Of a stretch of 64,000 bases of DNA, positions 49,854-58,664 are shown in pieces (position 1 is the first letter of the stretch; each line of letters starts with the position of its first letter). The DNA comes from Rhodobacter sp. (lineage in GTDB: Bacteria; Pseudomonadota; Alphaproteobacteria; Rhodobacterales; Rhodobacteraceae), in assembly GCA_030065095.1 (NCBI GenBank), contig JASJDP010000008.1, positions 219,034 to 283,033 on the forward strand, read 5' to 3'. Under the pieces are notes generated by a model. It worked only from the letters and a program-made list of their open reading frames with translations, had not been told where the DNA came from and did no database searches. Both the position numbers and the translations under genes were made by a program.

Positions 49854-50513
49854 ATGCTCGAGTTCGAGAATGTCAGCAAGTCCTTCTGGACCGGCAAGCA
49901 GCGCAAGATCATCCTGGATCAGGCGTCGTTCACCGTCGAATTGGGCAACAGCCTGGGCATTCTTGCACCCAACGGCACCGGCAAGACCACCATCATCAAC
50001 ATGATGGCGGGGTTGGAAAAACCCGACGAGGGCGCCATCCGCCGGAATTGCCGGGTCTCGTTTCCGCTGGGCTTCATGGGCGGGCTTGTGGCCAAGCACA
50101 ACGCCAAGGAAAACGCCCGCTACATCGCCCAGCTCTATGGGCTGGACCCCGATTATGTCGAGGCGTTCTGCCGCTGGCTGTGCAATCTCGACGAATATTT
50201 CGACATGCCGGTCGGCACTTACAGCTCGGGCATGAAGGCCCGGTTGAATTTTGCGTTGCTGCTGGCGCTCGATTTCGACATTTACCTGATCGACGAGGGC
50301 ATGCCATCGACCACCGACGTCACCTTTAACAAACGCGCGGGCTCGATCCTGCGGGACCGCCTGAAAGCCGCGACCATCGTCGTGGTCTCGCACCAGGCCC
50401 AGACTTTGGAAAAGTTCTGCCGCTCGGCCGCCGTGCTGCGCGACGGCAAGTTGCATATGTTCGATACCTTGGAAGAGGCGAAAGCGCTTTATGACTACCA
50501 AACCCAAGGCTAA
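49854..50513 (+). CDS. kpsT: Capsular polysaccharide export ABC transporter ATP-binding protein (KpsT/BexA/CtrD type)
   Basis: A protein of 219 residues. Walker A is LAPNGTGKTTIINMMAG, the signature is TYSSGMKARLNFALLLAL and Walker B is FDIYLIDEGM. The short length, FPLGFMGGLVAKHNAKENARYIAQLYG and the unusual LID EGMPSTTD switch are those of the KpsT family. It powers export of group 2-type capsule with an inner-membrane KpsM partner, which is not adjacent here. It overlaps the next gene by 23 bp. Confidence 0.88.
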   Translation: MLEFENVSKSFWTGKQRKIILDQASFTVELGNSLGILAPNGTGKTTIINMMAGLEKPDEGAIRRNCRVSFPLGFMGGLVAKHNAKENARYIAQLYGLDPDYVEAFCRWLCNLDEYFDMPVGTYSSGMKARLNFALLLALDFDIYLIDEGMPSTTDVTFNKRAGSILRDRLKAATIVVVSHQAQTLEKFCRSAAVLRDGKLHMFDTLEEAKALYDYQTQG

Positions 50514-52176
50514 GAAATTTCGCATCCGCCGCAGCACCTCGCTGACAAGCGACCTGCGCCGCGTTGCGCCCGAACAGACCACGCGACCGGCAGAGCAGCC
50601 CGCCGGACCAGCACAGCAACCCGCGAGACCCGCAGGGCAGCCCGAGCCGCCGGCGCCGGATTTCAGCGGTCCCACGGATGACGGGTTCGGCACCACGCCC
50701 TACCCGACGGCAGCCGCGCAAGAGCTGACGCCGTCAGACGAGGTCAACGCCGAGACCGAGATCGCGGCGATCCGCAGAGAGGGCCTGACCGGGCGCCAAT
50801 TGCGCATGGCCCGGCGGGTTGCGCAAAAGCACGGGCTGGCGCCGACCTCGGATTTCGATGCCGTGCGGCTGTTGCGCAAGCAGGGGATCGATCCGTTTCA
50901 GCGTTCGAATATGCTGGAACTGGTCGTGCCGGGCGCAGGCGAGGTCAAGGAAAAGGGCCTGGATGTTCCCCAGACGGTGCCGAAGCCGCAACTGCCCTCG
51001 ACAGAGGTCTATTCCGAAGATGCGCGCGCCCGCGAAATCATCCGGATGCAGCGCGACATCGTCAAACGCCGCCGCCGCAGGCTGATCCAGCTGTTTTCTC
51101 GGCTGGCGTTCTTCGTGCTGCTGCCGACGCTGCTGGCAGGTTACTACTATCACGTCATCGCCACACCGATGTACGCCACCAAGTCCGAGTTCGTGATTCA
51201 GCAGGCGGAATCGCCGATGAGCGCGGCGTCGGGGCTGGGCGGTCTGTTTTCGGGCACCAGTTTCGCCACCTCGCAGGATTCCATTGCGGTGCAGGGATAT
51301 CTTCAGTCGCTTGACGCGATGCTGCGGCTGGACACCGACCTGGGGTTCCGCGGGCACTTCAGCAATCCCGGTATCGACGCGCTGCAGCGGTTGGATGCGG
51401 ATGCCACGAAAGAGCAGGCCTACAAGGTCTACAAGAAACGGGTCAAGATCAGCTACGACCCGACCGAAGGCATCATCAAGATGGAGGTGGTCGCCGCAGA
51501 CCCGGTGCTGAGCCAGCGGTTTTCGGAACGCCTGATCTTTTACGCGGAAGAACAGGTCGACAACCTGACCCAGCGCCTGCGCGCCGACCAGATGCAGGGC
51601 GCGCGCGACAGCTTTGAAGAAGCCGAGCAAAAAATGGTCGACGCGCAACAGCGCGTTCTGGCGCTGCAGGAGAAACTGGGCGTTCTGGACCCGCTGACAG
51701 AAAGCAACGCGTTGATGACGCAGATCACCGGGCTGGAAACCCAGCTTCAGGAAAAGCGGCTGCAACTGCAGCAGCTTTTGGACAATGCACGCCCGAACCG
51801 TGCCCGGGTCGAGGGCGCGCGGGGCGATGTGCGGCGGCTGGAGAACCTGATCGCCGAACTGCGCGCGCAGTTGACCGAAACCACCGCCGAGGGGCAGTCG
51901 CTGGCGCGGATCACCGGCGAATTGCGGCTGGCCGAGCGGGATTTGCAGACCCGCGAACTGATGATGACCCAGGCGCTGCAGCAGATGGAAACCGCGCGGA
52001 TCGAGGCGAACCGCCAGACCCGGTACCTGTCGCTGGCGGTGAACCCGATCGCACCCGACGAGGCCACCTATCCGCGCGCGTTCGAGAACACCGTGCTGGC
52101 GTTTTTGATCTTCGGCGGGATCTACCTGATGATCTCGCTCACCGGATCGATCCTGCGCGAACAGGTGTCTGGCTGA
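50491..52176 (+). CDS. kpsE: Capsule export inner-membrane/periplasmic co-polymerase (KpsE/BexC/CtrB type)
   Basis: A protein of 561 residues. A proline/alanine/glutamine-rich cytoplasmic N-terminus (about 1-195) is much longer than in KpsE of E. coli. The first membrane helix is at about 203-225 (LAFFVLLPTLLAGYYYHVIA), then a periplasmic domain (ATPMYATKSEFVIQQ) and a coiled coil (about 365-500). The C-terminal membrane helix is FENTVLAFLIFGGIYLMISL. It bridges the inner-membrane ABC transporter to the outer-membrane channel KpsD. It overlaps kpsT and is followed 1 bp later by kdsA. Confidence 0.87.
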   Translation: MTTKPKAKKFRIRRSTSLTSDLRRVAPEQTTRPAEQPAGPAQQPARPAGQPEPPAPDFSGPTDDGFGTTPYPTAAAQELTPSDEVNAETEIAAIRREGLTGRQLRMARRVAQKHGLAPTSDFDAVRLLRKQGIDPFQRSNMLELVVPGAGEVKEKGLDVPQTVPKPQLPSTEVYSEDARAREIIRMQRDIVKRRRRRLIQLFSRLAFFVLLPTLLAGYYYHVIATPMYATKSEFVIQQAESPMSAASGLGGLFSGTSFATSQDSIAVQGYLQSLDAMLRLDTDLGFRGHFSNPGIDALQRLDADATKEQAYKVYKKRVKISYDPTEGIIKMEVVAADPVLSQRFSERLIFYAEEQVDNLTQRLRADQMQGARDSFEEAEQKMVDAQQRVLALQEKLGVLDPLTESNALMTQITGLETQLQEKRLQLQQLLDNARPNRARVEGARGDVRRLENLIAELRAQLTETTAEGQSLARITGELRLAERDLQTRELMMTQALQQMETARIEANRQTRYLSLAVNPIAPDEATYPRAFENTVLAFLIFGGIYLMISLTGSILREQVSG

Positions 52177-52177
52177 T

Positions 52178-53011
52178 ATGGCCGACGTCCGGGTCGGCGA
52201 TCTGACGCTCGGCAACGGCAGGCCGCTGACGGTGATCGCCGGGCCCTGCCAGTTGGAATCGGCGGATCATGCGCAGATGATCGCAGGCCGCATGGCCGAA
52301 ATCTGTGCGTCTGCGGGCGCCGGCTATATCTTCAAGGCCTCCTACGACAAGGCGAACCGCACGTCCTTGACGGGCAAGCGCGGGCCGGGGATCGACGCGG
52401 GGCTGGAGATCCTCGCGGGGGTGCGGTCCGCGCTCGGCGTGCCGGTGCTGACGGACGTGCATCTGCCCGACCAATGCCGGCCGGCGGCACAGGCGGTGGA
52501 TGTGCTGCAAATCCCGGCCTTTTTATGCCGTCAGACCGACCTTCTGGTCGCGGCCGGCGAAACCGGTGCGGCGGTCAACGTCAAGAAGGGCCAGTTTCTG
52601 GCGCCCTGGGACATGGCGAATGTCGTGGCCAAGCTGGAGGCCTCGGGCAACCGGCGTATCCTGCTGACCGAACGCGGCACGAGTTTCGGCTATAATACCC
52701 TGGTGGCCGACATGCGCAGCCTGCCGCAGATGGCCGCGACGGGTTATCCGGTGATCATGGACGCGACGCATTCGGTTCAGCAGCCCGGGGGCCTCGGCGG
52801 CGCCAGCGGCGGCCAGCGGGAGTTCGCCCCGGTGATGGCCCGTGCGGCCGTCAGCCTGGGCGTGGCGGGTGTTTTCATCGAGACCCACGAGAACCCCGAC
52901 AGCGCGCCGTCGGACGGGCCGAACATGATTCCTCTGGACCGGATGGGCGACCTGATCGAAACGCTGATGGCATTCGACAAATTGGCCAAGGCGTGCCCGC
53001 TTGGCGCGTAG
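52178..53011 (+). CDS. kdsA: 3-deoxy-8-phosphooctulonate synthase (Kdo-8-phosphate synthase)
   Basis: A protein of 277 residues. The KdsA pattern is clear: VIAGPCQLES, FKASYDKANRTS, DVHLPDQC, IPAFLCRQTDLL, VKKGQFLAPWDM, MDATHSVQQPGG and IETHENPDSAPSDGPNMIPL. It condenses phosphoenolpyruvate with arabinose-5-phosphate to Kdo-8-phosphate. A placement directly after capsule export genes, rather than with lipopolysaccharide genes, suggests supply of Kdo for the poly-Kdo linker of the capsule as well. Its start is 1 bp after the kpsE stop. Confidence 0.95.
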   Translation: MADVRVGDLTLGNGRPLTVIAGPCQLESADHAQMIAGRMAEICASAGAGYIFKASYDKANRTSLTGKRGPGIDAGLEILAGVRSALGVPVLTDVHLPDQCRPAAQAVDVLQIPAFLCRQTDLLVAAGETGAAVNVKKGQFLAPWDMANVVAKLEASGNRRILLTERGTSFGYNTLVADMRSLPQMAATGYPVIMDATHSVQQPGGLGGASGGQREFAPVMARAAVSLGVAGVFIETHENPDSAPSDGPNMIPLDRMGDLIETLMAFDKLAKACPLGA

Positions 53012-53107
53012 GGACCGAGAAAGCCCGGCCTTCCCGGGCGCTGACGCCGCCATGCGAAAACGGGGCTTGAAGCAGGCTGCGCGGGGGCGTATCTAGCTGC
53101 AGCCGTT

Positions 53108-53182
53108 GGGGTGTAGCCAAGTGGTAAGGCAGCGGTTTTTGGTACCGTGTATCGTAGGTTCGAATCCTACCACCCCAGCCAT
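53108..53182 (+). tRNA. tRNA-Gln (anticodon TTG), CCA encoded
   Basis: The cloverleaf folds with acceptor TGGGGTG/CACCCCA, discriminator G and encoded CCA (53180-53182). The D arm is GCCAAGTGGTAAGGC. The anticodon stem GCGGT/ACCGT encloses loop TTTTGGT, anticodon TTG. The T arm is GTAGG-TTCGAAT-CCTAC. Confidence 0.97.
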
Positions 53183-53352
53183 CTTTTCGAAATTCGTGTC
53201 TCAATGGCTTGCCGTCCTCCCGTATGCGCAGTTGCGCTCGACCGGCACATTTCGGGCGGACAAAGGCGTTTTGCACTCTTCATGAGCGGGCGTTGCGGGC
53301 CTCAAGGCAATCGATCGCGGATGGCCGGGTCGCGCGGCGCTGGAGGAAGGGT

Positions 53353-54177
53353 TTAGCCGAGTTCCAGCGAGGAAACGGCAAAACACGCACCTTGGCCCTT
53401 TGGGACATCGCCGCGGTACATTCTGGCCGTGCGGAAGCCGGGCGACAGGCCGAGGTCGACGCACAGAGCCGCAAGATCCTCCGAGCCGGCCGGTACGTCG
53501 ATCACAATCCCGCCGTCGAAGAACGTCGCGGCATGGTGCAAGAGGCGCCTTGCCGCCTCGAGATCTTCGGCGACCAGGGGGCCGATCTTTGCGTCCTGCC
53601 GGCATTTTCGGACCGTGGCGAAGCCGACCGGCCGACCGTTGCGGCTGTGAACAAGTGTTTTGCGAAGGTCGGTGTTTTTCGTCCAAGCGGACAGGTATGC
53701 GTCCTTTCGATGCCCGGATGCCGCGGCCTCTGCGTCGATCAGGCGGCCGACATCGCTGCCGTCCGCCAGCCGGATATCGTTGCCGGCCAGCGGCTCGACC
53801 GGGCCGGCGAATCTGGTCGTCTCGCCCGCCCGCAGAAAGCCCGATGCCCGATAGTTGGCTTGCTGCTCGGGCACGCCGTCAAGGCCCACCGTCCGCGCGC
53901 CGGCATGTCGCAAGGCGTGCTGCCAAAGCGCATGGCCGATCCCCTGGCCTCTGAATTCCGGGCGCACGATGTAGAGGCCCAGAAACGCGAAACTGTCGCT
54001 GTGGTTCACCACCGAGATCGAGGCGACCGGCACATCGTCCTTCGTCGCGACAAAAAAACCTTGCGGGTCCGCGGCATAGAAGGCGGCTGCGTCGTCGAGA
54101 CCGGGATTCCAGCCTTCCCGGGCCGCCCAATCCAGAACCTCGGCCAGTTCGGCTTGCGATGCGTTCCGAAAGGTCAT
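53353..54177 (-). CDS. GNAT acetyltransferase with two GNAT-like domains
   Basis: A protein of 274 residues from the ATG at 54177 (MTFRNASQAELAEVLDWAAREGWNPGLDD); a longer frame to 54288 lacks family similarity. The N-terminal domain has the CoA loop VRPEFRGQGIGHALWQHAL. The C-terminal half (from about 140) is the Acetyltransf_18-type domain, with FATVRKCRQDAKIGPLVAEDLEAA and DLAALCVDLGLSPGFRTARMY described as its core. The substrate is unknown. It is 147 bp from the cytochrome gene and probably an independent unit. Confidence 0.85.
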   Translation of the reverse strand: MTFRNASQAELAEVLDWAAREGWNPGLDDAAAFYAADPQGFFVATKDDVPVASISVVNHSDSFAFLGLYIVRPEFRGQGIGHALWQHALRHAGARTVGLDGVPEQQANYRASGFLRAGETTRFAGPVEPLAGNDIRLADGSDVGRLIDAEAAASGHRKDAYLSAWTKNTDLRKTLVHSRNGRPVGFATVRKCRQDAKIGPLVAEDLEAARRLLHHAATFFDGGIVIDVPAGSEDLAALCVDLGLSPGFRTARMYRGDVPKGQGACFAVSSLELG

Positions 54178-54324
54178 GCCGACGAAACACGGCCGCGCAA
54201 ACGGGATGCCCGCGTACCGTTCCGCAAGCCGGAGCGTGAGACGAGATCGGGCAGGTGATCCCGTCTGGGTCCCCGGCCCTGGCAACACATTGGCTCGGGC
54301 CGGGCATTCAGGCCGCCGAGCGGC

Positions 54325-57300
54325 CTATTGTCCCGGAACAAGGTACAGCGCCGATGCGCCTTCTTTGTCCGGATAGATATCGATCAGCTGCGCCTGGATC
54401 AGATAGGTACCCGGCTCGCCTTTGAATAGGACCGAGACATCCTCGGGCGGCAACCGATCCACACCGCTGCCGCAGCTGGACGCGTAGGGGATCAACTCCT
54501 GCATGAACGGGCTTCCATCGGGCAGGAAGACCGACAGGAACAACTCGTCGTCCACAAAGGTCGCACCGGACCCGTCGGGCGTCGAGGACAAGAAAACGGG
54601 GCCCTCGCCGGAATAGTCGAACGGGATGAGAGGACTGGTATAGAACGGTGTCTCCACCGGATCGCAGCCCGTTCTGCCATCCGATCGTTCCGGGATCGCC
54701 GGGGCGACCTGGACCGAGCCCGACGCCGGCGGCAGCGTCTGCCCGATCTCCGCGCTGGCCTGAAAGATGGTCGAGGTCCAGTTCTGCGAGAACGTCACGT
54801 CCGTGTTGTCGGGATGCTCGCTTTTCAGGCCCAGATCCAGATTCAGGTGGCTGGTGAGATAGACCGCGCGTTCTGTCGCCGGAAGAAACCCGTTTTCGGT
54901 GTGCCCCTCGGTGAACCGCGCCGCAAGGTAGCTTGGCGGAATCGTCTGGTATTCCAGCGACACGCGGACCGACGCGGGCGTGCCGTCGATGTCAATGAGC
55001 GGAATCGCATAGGTCAGCTGATCGGACCCTGCCAGCGCGGACTGGGTGTAATGCGGATCGAGCGCGATCGCGCTCCCGACCGTCAGCGGATCAAGCTGCG
55101 GCTCGGTCGCATAGGCGGACGAGCATTGCGGGATGCCGAAGACCGCCGTCCCCGCGTTGGGATCGTCATGGCATCCCAGTTCCTCGGGGCCAACAAAGCC
55201 GCGCGGCAGCAGCCGGTTGTCCTTGGCGTCGTGGAACAGTGCCAGCGTGCTCGAGGTCAGGGCGCCGGTGTCGTCCACTGTCTGAACCTCGTAGATCTGA
55301 ACCTGATCCTGGGACGTGATCACCTCGTAATGCGGCTGCAGCATGGCTGGATCGCCGCCGTTCACCTCGCTTTGCACAAGGTTGAAGGTGCCATCGGGGT
55401 TTTCCACGCACGGGCCGTTGCAGATCGCGCCATAGGGGTTGGTCTGCCCCGACACCCACAGCACGGCGCCGGCGTCGTCCAGCACCTCGAACCGGACGAA
55501 GCCGCGGCGGAAACCCGCGCCCGAGGGGAACTTGTGCCCGGCATTGTTCACCAGGGTCAATTCCGCCACCAGCGCGCCGGCGTCGATCACGGCGGTCAGA
55601 TCGGCGATCTCGACCGCGGCCTGCGGCTCGGGCGTGGCGCTGCCTTCGGGCAGCCCGGTGCCATTGGCCTGGCTGGTGGCCTGTTCGACGATCGCCATCT
55701 GGCCGTTCAGCAGATAGTTCTGGATGGCAGCGACATCCTGGCCGTCGGGCAGCGGGGCATAATCCGGCACGTTGTCGCTGTAGGGGAAGACGCCCAGCAC
55801 ATCCGGAAACTGCATGAACATTTCCGACACCGGCAGGTTGATCCCCATCAGCCGGTGGCGGCGATAGGTCTTGGGCGTCAGCCCTTGGGTGGACTGCGCC
55901 ATGATCGCCCTGTGGTCGGTCGGATTGTCGGGATCGGTGACCAGCGGCATGTGGCAAGCCTGGCACGTGGTGTCGGCGTTCTGTTCGGTCGCGAAGGCCG
56001 AGGTCAGCCATTCCAGATAGGTCGCCTGTTCGTATCCCAGCGCCACGCAGGGATCGAGCACCGGGTTGCCCACCAGCTTGTCGCCCATCATCCGGGTGTT
56101 CTCGGTCGAGAACGTATCGGCCGTGCAGGCCTTGGGCCTTTCGTAATACTGCGTCGTCGGCAGCGGCGCGCCGGGCTGGTACGAGGCCGGTATCTGCGGC
56201 ACGATCAGGACATGGCAGGCGCCGCAGATGACCGATTGCTGCAGATAGCTGACATTGCCTTGCCCACCCTCGACCTTGACGGCCTCGTTGATGGCCGTGG
56301 CCAGCGACAGGTTGTCGTCCTGCTGCATCGGCTGGGTATCCAGAGTGTCGATCGGATCCGGCGCCATGACGTTGTTCATGTCGTAGTGGAACGTGGCGGT
56401 GAATTCGTACTCCAGCGGAACCGGGTTGTCGGTCTGGCGTTCGGCCACGTCGTAGAGATCGGTCATACCGTAGAAGACGTCGAAGGACGTGCCGTCCCAG
56501 TCGCCCGCGCCGTCCTCCGGCCCGATCCGGTGGCAGGTTTCGCAGGAAACGCCGTCGCGTGCCAGCGCGCCGTATTTCGCATAAAGCTGCGGGTTGTCGG
56601 CAACGCTGATCCCGCCGATCGGGGCGCAGTCGTCGCTGAAGGGATAGGGTTTGCCGCGCTCGAACTCCGACAGAATGCCCGGCACGGTGGCATAGAAGAC
56701 GTCGGTACAGAACTGCGGCACGCTGGCATCGAGCTGTTGCGCGTCCACGCCCAATGCCTGCATATACGCGGCCTTCAGATCCGGCTGCGACAGCAGATCG
56801 TGAATGTCCGTTTTCAACTGCCGCTCGCCCATCTCGCCGTGGCAGCTAAAGCAGACGTCCTGGATCACATGCGGGTCCGCGAACGAATGCACGTTGGTTT
56901 CGGTCTCGATCTGCGCCTGCCAGATCGGATCCCGCGTGGCCAGGCGCATGATCGTGGCGCTCCAGTCGCCGTATTGCGACCAGTTTGCCAGCCATTCCTC
57001 GTGCGCGTCGGCATACATCATCTCGGGCAGGCCGCCGCCTTCGACGTAAAGCGCGCTGTCGTGGCAGGCCTGACAGAACTGCCCGGTGGAAAACTCGCCC
57101 GTCTCGCAGACCAGCGGATATCCCTGCGGCGGAAAGCCCGGATCGCCGGGGTTGCAGTTGGGCGGGTTGCTGCGGGTCTTGCCCGCAAGGATCTCTTCGA
57201 CCCGCGCCACCAGTTCCAGCGAGGTGTCGCCGGCGCGCTGCGGCGGGAACCAGACGACGTCGTCCTTTGTCAGGTTCGGAAGCTGCGGGTTGTCACCGGT

Positions 57301-57492
57301 CTGGTAGGTGTTGTTGAAGAAATCCAGAAACCCCTGTGCCGCGGCGCTGCCCTCGGCCAGCGGTTCGCTGGGCGTATCGCCCAGTTGGAACACCGGCTTC
57401 GGCAAGGTCTGCCCGTCGTTTGCAAGGGCCGGCGCGCCCGCGATGCCGGCGAGGAGAACAGCGGAAACGGTCGTGGCACCAAGATGTCTCAT
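54325..57492 (-). CDS. Secreted pentahaem cytochrome c with a large haem-free C-terminal region
   Basis: A protein of 1055 residues. A signal peptide (MRHLGATTVSAVLLAGIAGAPALA, then NDGQ) sends it to the periplasm. Five CxxCH haem sites are visible: C140-H144, C214-H218, C317-H321, C423-H427 and C510-H514, all in the N-terminal half. The C-terminal half (about 590-1055) is beta-rich with no haem motif. It overlaps the LodB-like gene by 4 bp and is the last gene of the quinoprotein operon, so it probably accepts electrons from the LodA-like enzyme. I do not recognise a named family; the C-terminal domain may dock the enzyme or the outer membrane. Confidence 0.85.
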   Translation of the reverse strand: MRHLGATTVSAVLLAGIAGAPALANDGQTLPKPVFQLGDTPSEPLAEGSAAAQGFLDFFNNTYQTGDNPQLPNLTKDDVVWFPPQRAGDTSLELVARVEEILAGKTRSNPPNCNPGDPGFPPQGYPLVCETGEFSTGQFCQACHDSALYVEGGGLPEMMYADAHEEWLANWSQYGDWSATIMRLATRDPIWQAQIETETNVHSFADPHVIQDVCFSCHGEMGERQLKTDIHDLLSQPDLKAAYMQALGVDAQQLDASVPQFCTDVFYATVPGILSEFERGKPYPFSDDCAPIGGISVADNPQLYAKYGALARDGVSCETCHRIGPEDGAGDWDGTSFDVFYGMTDLYDVAERQTDNPVPLEYEFTATFHYDMNNVMAPDPIDTLDTQPMQQDDNLSLATAINEAVKVEGGQGNVSYLQQSVICGACHVLIVPQIPASYQPGAPLPTTQYYERPKACTADTFSTENTRMMGDKLVGNPVLDPCVALGYEQATYLEWLTSAFATEQNADTTCQACHMPLVTDPDNPTDHRAIMAQSTQGLTPKTYRRHRLMGINLPVSEMFMQFPDVLGVFPYSDNVPDYAPLPDGQDVAAIQNYLLNGQMAIVEQATSQANGTGLPEGSATPEPQAAVEIADLTAVIDAGALVAELTLVNNAGHKFPSGAGFRRGFVRFEVLDDAGAVLWVSGQTNPYGAICNGPCVENPDGTFNLVQSEVNGGDPAMLQPHYEVITSQDQVQIYEVQTVDDTGALTSSTLALFHDAKDNRLLPRGFVGPEELGCHDDPNAGTAVFGIPQCSSAYATEPQLDPLTVGSAIALDPHYTQSALAGSDQLTYAIPLIDIDGTPASVRVSLEYQTIPPSYLAARFTEGHTENGFLPATERAVYLTSHLNLDLGLKSEHPDNTDVTFSQNWTSTIFQASAEIGQTLPPASGSVQVAPAIPERSDGRTGCDPVETPFYTSPLIPFDYSGEGPVFLSSTPDGSGATFVDDELFLSVFLPDGSPFMQELIPYASSCGSGVDRLPPEDVSVLFKGEPGTYLIQAQLIDIYPDKEGASALYLVPGQ

Positions 57493-58664
57493 AAGAAGTC
57501 CCTTGCTTTAATCGGCGGGGAATGAACGGGTGCGGACTGGCGGTTGCGCCAGAACGGCTGCTCTGGCCAGCGCCCCTCCATCGCGTAGTACTTGCCATGC
57601 TCGGCGGCGTAGGTTTCCCAGATGCGCTGCATTTGCTGAGCGTAGCGCGCGAGAAATGGCTGCGGATCGTCAGGATTTGCCAAAGCGTATAGCAGGGCCT
57701 GCCCCGCCATGCCGCCGGATTGCAGGGCCCTGTGCAGCCCTTGCGACGACAGCGGGTCGAAGGCCTGCGCGGCATCTCCGACGGCCAGAAACCCCGGTGT
57801 GGTGCAGGCTGCCGCCCGCGCGCCGCCCGCCGCGGCGCCGCGCACGCGGCCCGCGGGCCGATACCCCTGCGTAAACAGAAACGGACCGGTCAGCTGCGTC
57901 CGGGCAAGAAGCGTCAGAAACCCCGACTGCGTGGCGGCCTGCTTTGCCTGCGGCAGGCCCTGGTCGCAATGCAGAACGGCCACGCGATCGTCCGCCGCGC
58001 CCGGGATCCGGTTGCTGTACCACCAGCCATGGGGCGTGGCCTCGACCCGCGTAAAGCCGTCGGGGCCGGGCACGCCCGGCGCGGCAGGGATAAAGCGCAG
58101 GGCGAAGGCGATCAGGGGGTCGCCGCGATCGCGGTCGATCCCCAGCAACTTTCCCAGGGCTCCGGCGCGGCCGGTCGCATCGATCAGGTAGCTGCAGCGA
58201 ATGCGGCATGGTTCCCGACCGGCCCCTTCGACGGCAATGGTCCAGAAACTGTTGGTGCGGTTCCGGTCCGCTCCGGCAACGGACGCGCCGCGCCAGAGCG
58301 TCACGCCCAACGACCGTGCGGCCTGCCGCAAAGCCTGGTCAAAGCCGTCGCGCTTCACGCAAATCCCATCCCCATAAGGGCTGAAGAAGTTGTCGTGGGT
58401 GAACGCCCGGTGGTCGCCCCAGACGGATATATTGCCCCGGTTCTTCGCCGCCCAATCCGGAAGGTCGCCGTCCAGGGATCCGAGATAGCCTTCGACGACG
58501 CCCTTGGCCGCCGGCGCAATCGTTTCGGCGACGTTGAAGCGTGCAACCTGCCGCTTTTCCAGCACCAGCGCCCGCCGGCCCTTTCGCGCCAGCGTGATTG
58601 CCGCCGCGATGCCGGCCGGGCCGGACCCCGCGACGACGACGTCGAACTCAGTGCATGTCGTCAT
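57489..58664 (-). CDS. lodB: LodB-like flavoprotein for CTQ maturation (FAD-dependent, halogenase-like fold)
   Basis: A protein of 391 residues with the FAD motif VVVAGSGPAGIAAAITLARKG (residues 9-29), the second FAD-contact segment GFLAVGDAAQAFDPLSSQGL near the C-terminus, and the tryptophan-halogenase-like layout of LodB and GoxB. These flavoproteins modify the LodA-type precursor so that its cysteine-tryptophylquinone forms. No signal peptide is present, so it acts in the cytoplasm. It overlaps the lodA-like gene by 17 bp and the cytochrome gene by 4 bp, which ties all three together. Confidence 0.8.
   Translation of the reverse strand: MTTCTEFDVVVAGSGPAGIAAAITLARKGRRALVLEKRQVARFNVAETIAPAAKGVVEGYLGSLDGDLPDWAAKNRGNISVWGDHRAFTHDNFFSPYGDGICVKRDGFDQALRQAARSLGVTLWRGASVAGADRNRTNSFWTIAVEGAGREPCRIRCSYLIDATGRAGALGKLLGIDRDRGDPLIAFALRFIPAAPGVPGPDGFTRVEATPHGWWYSNRIPGAADDRVAVLHCDQGLPQAKQAATQSGFLTLLARTQLTGPFLFTQGYRPAGRVRGAAAGGARAAACTTPGFLAVGDAAQAFDPLSSQGLHRALQSGGMAGQALLYALANPDDPQPFLARYAQQMQRIWETYAAEHGKYYAMEGRWPEQPFWRNRQSAPVHSPPIKARDFL

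Noticed and set aside
52875..53276. A 133-codon open frame antisense to tRNA-Gln
   Set aside because: Its middle (GGRIRTYDTRYQKPLPYHLATPQ region) is simply the reverse strand of the tRNA gene, and the rest overlaps kdsA. This is a well-known false gene type.
54814..57525. A 903-codon open frame opposite the pentahaem cytochrome
   Set aside because: It mirrors the real gene, has no domain pattern and is explained by high GC in a codon-biased gene on the other strand.
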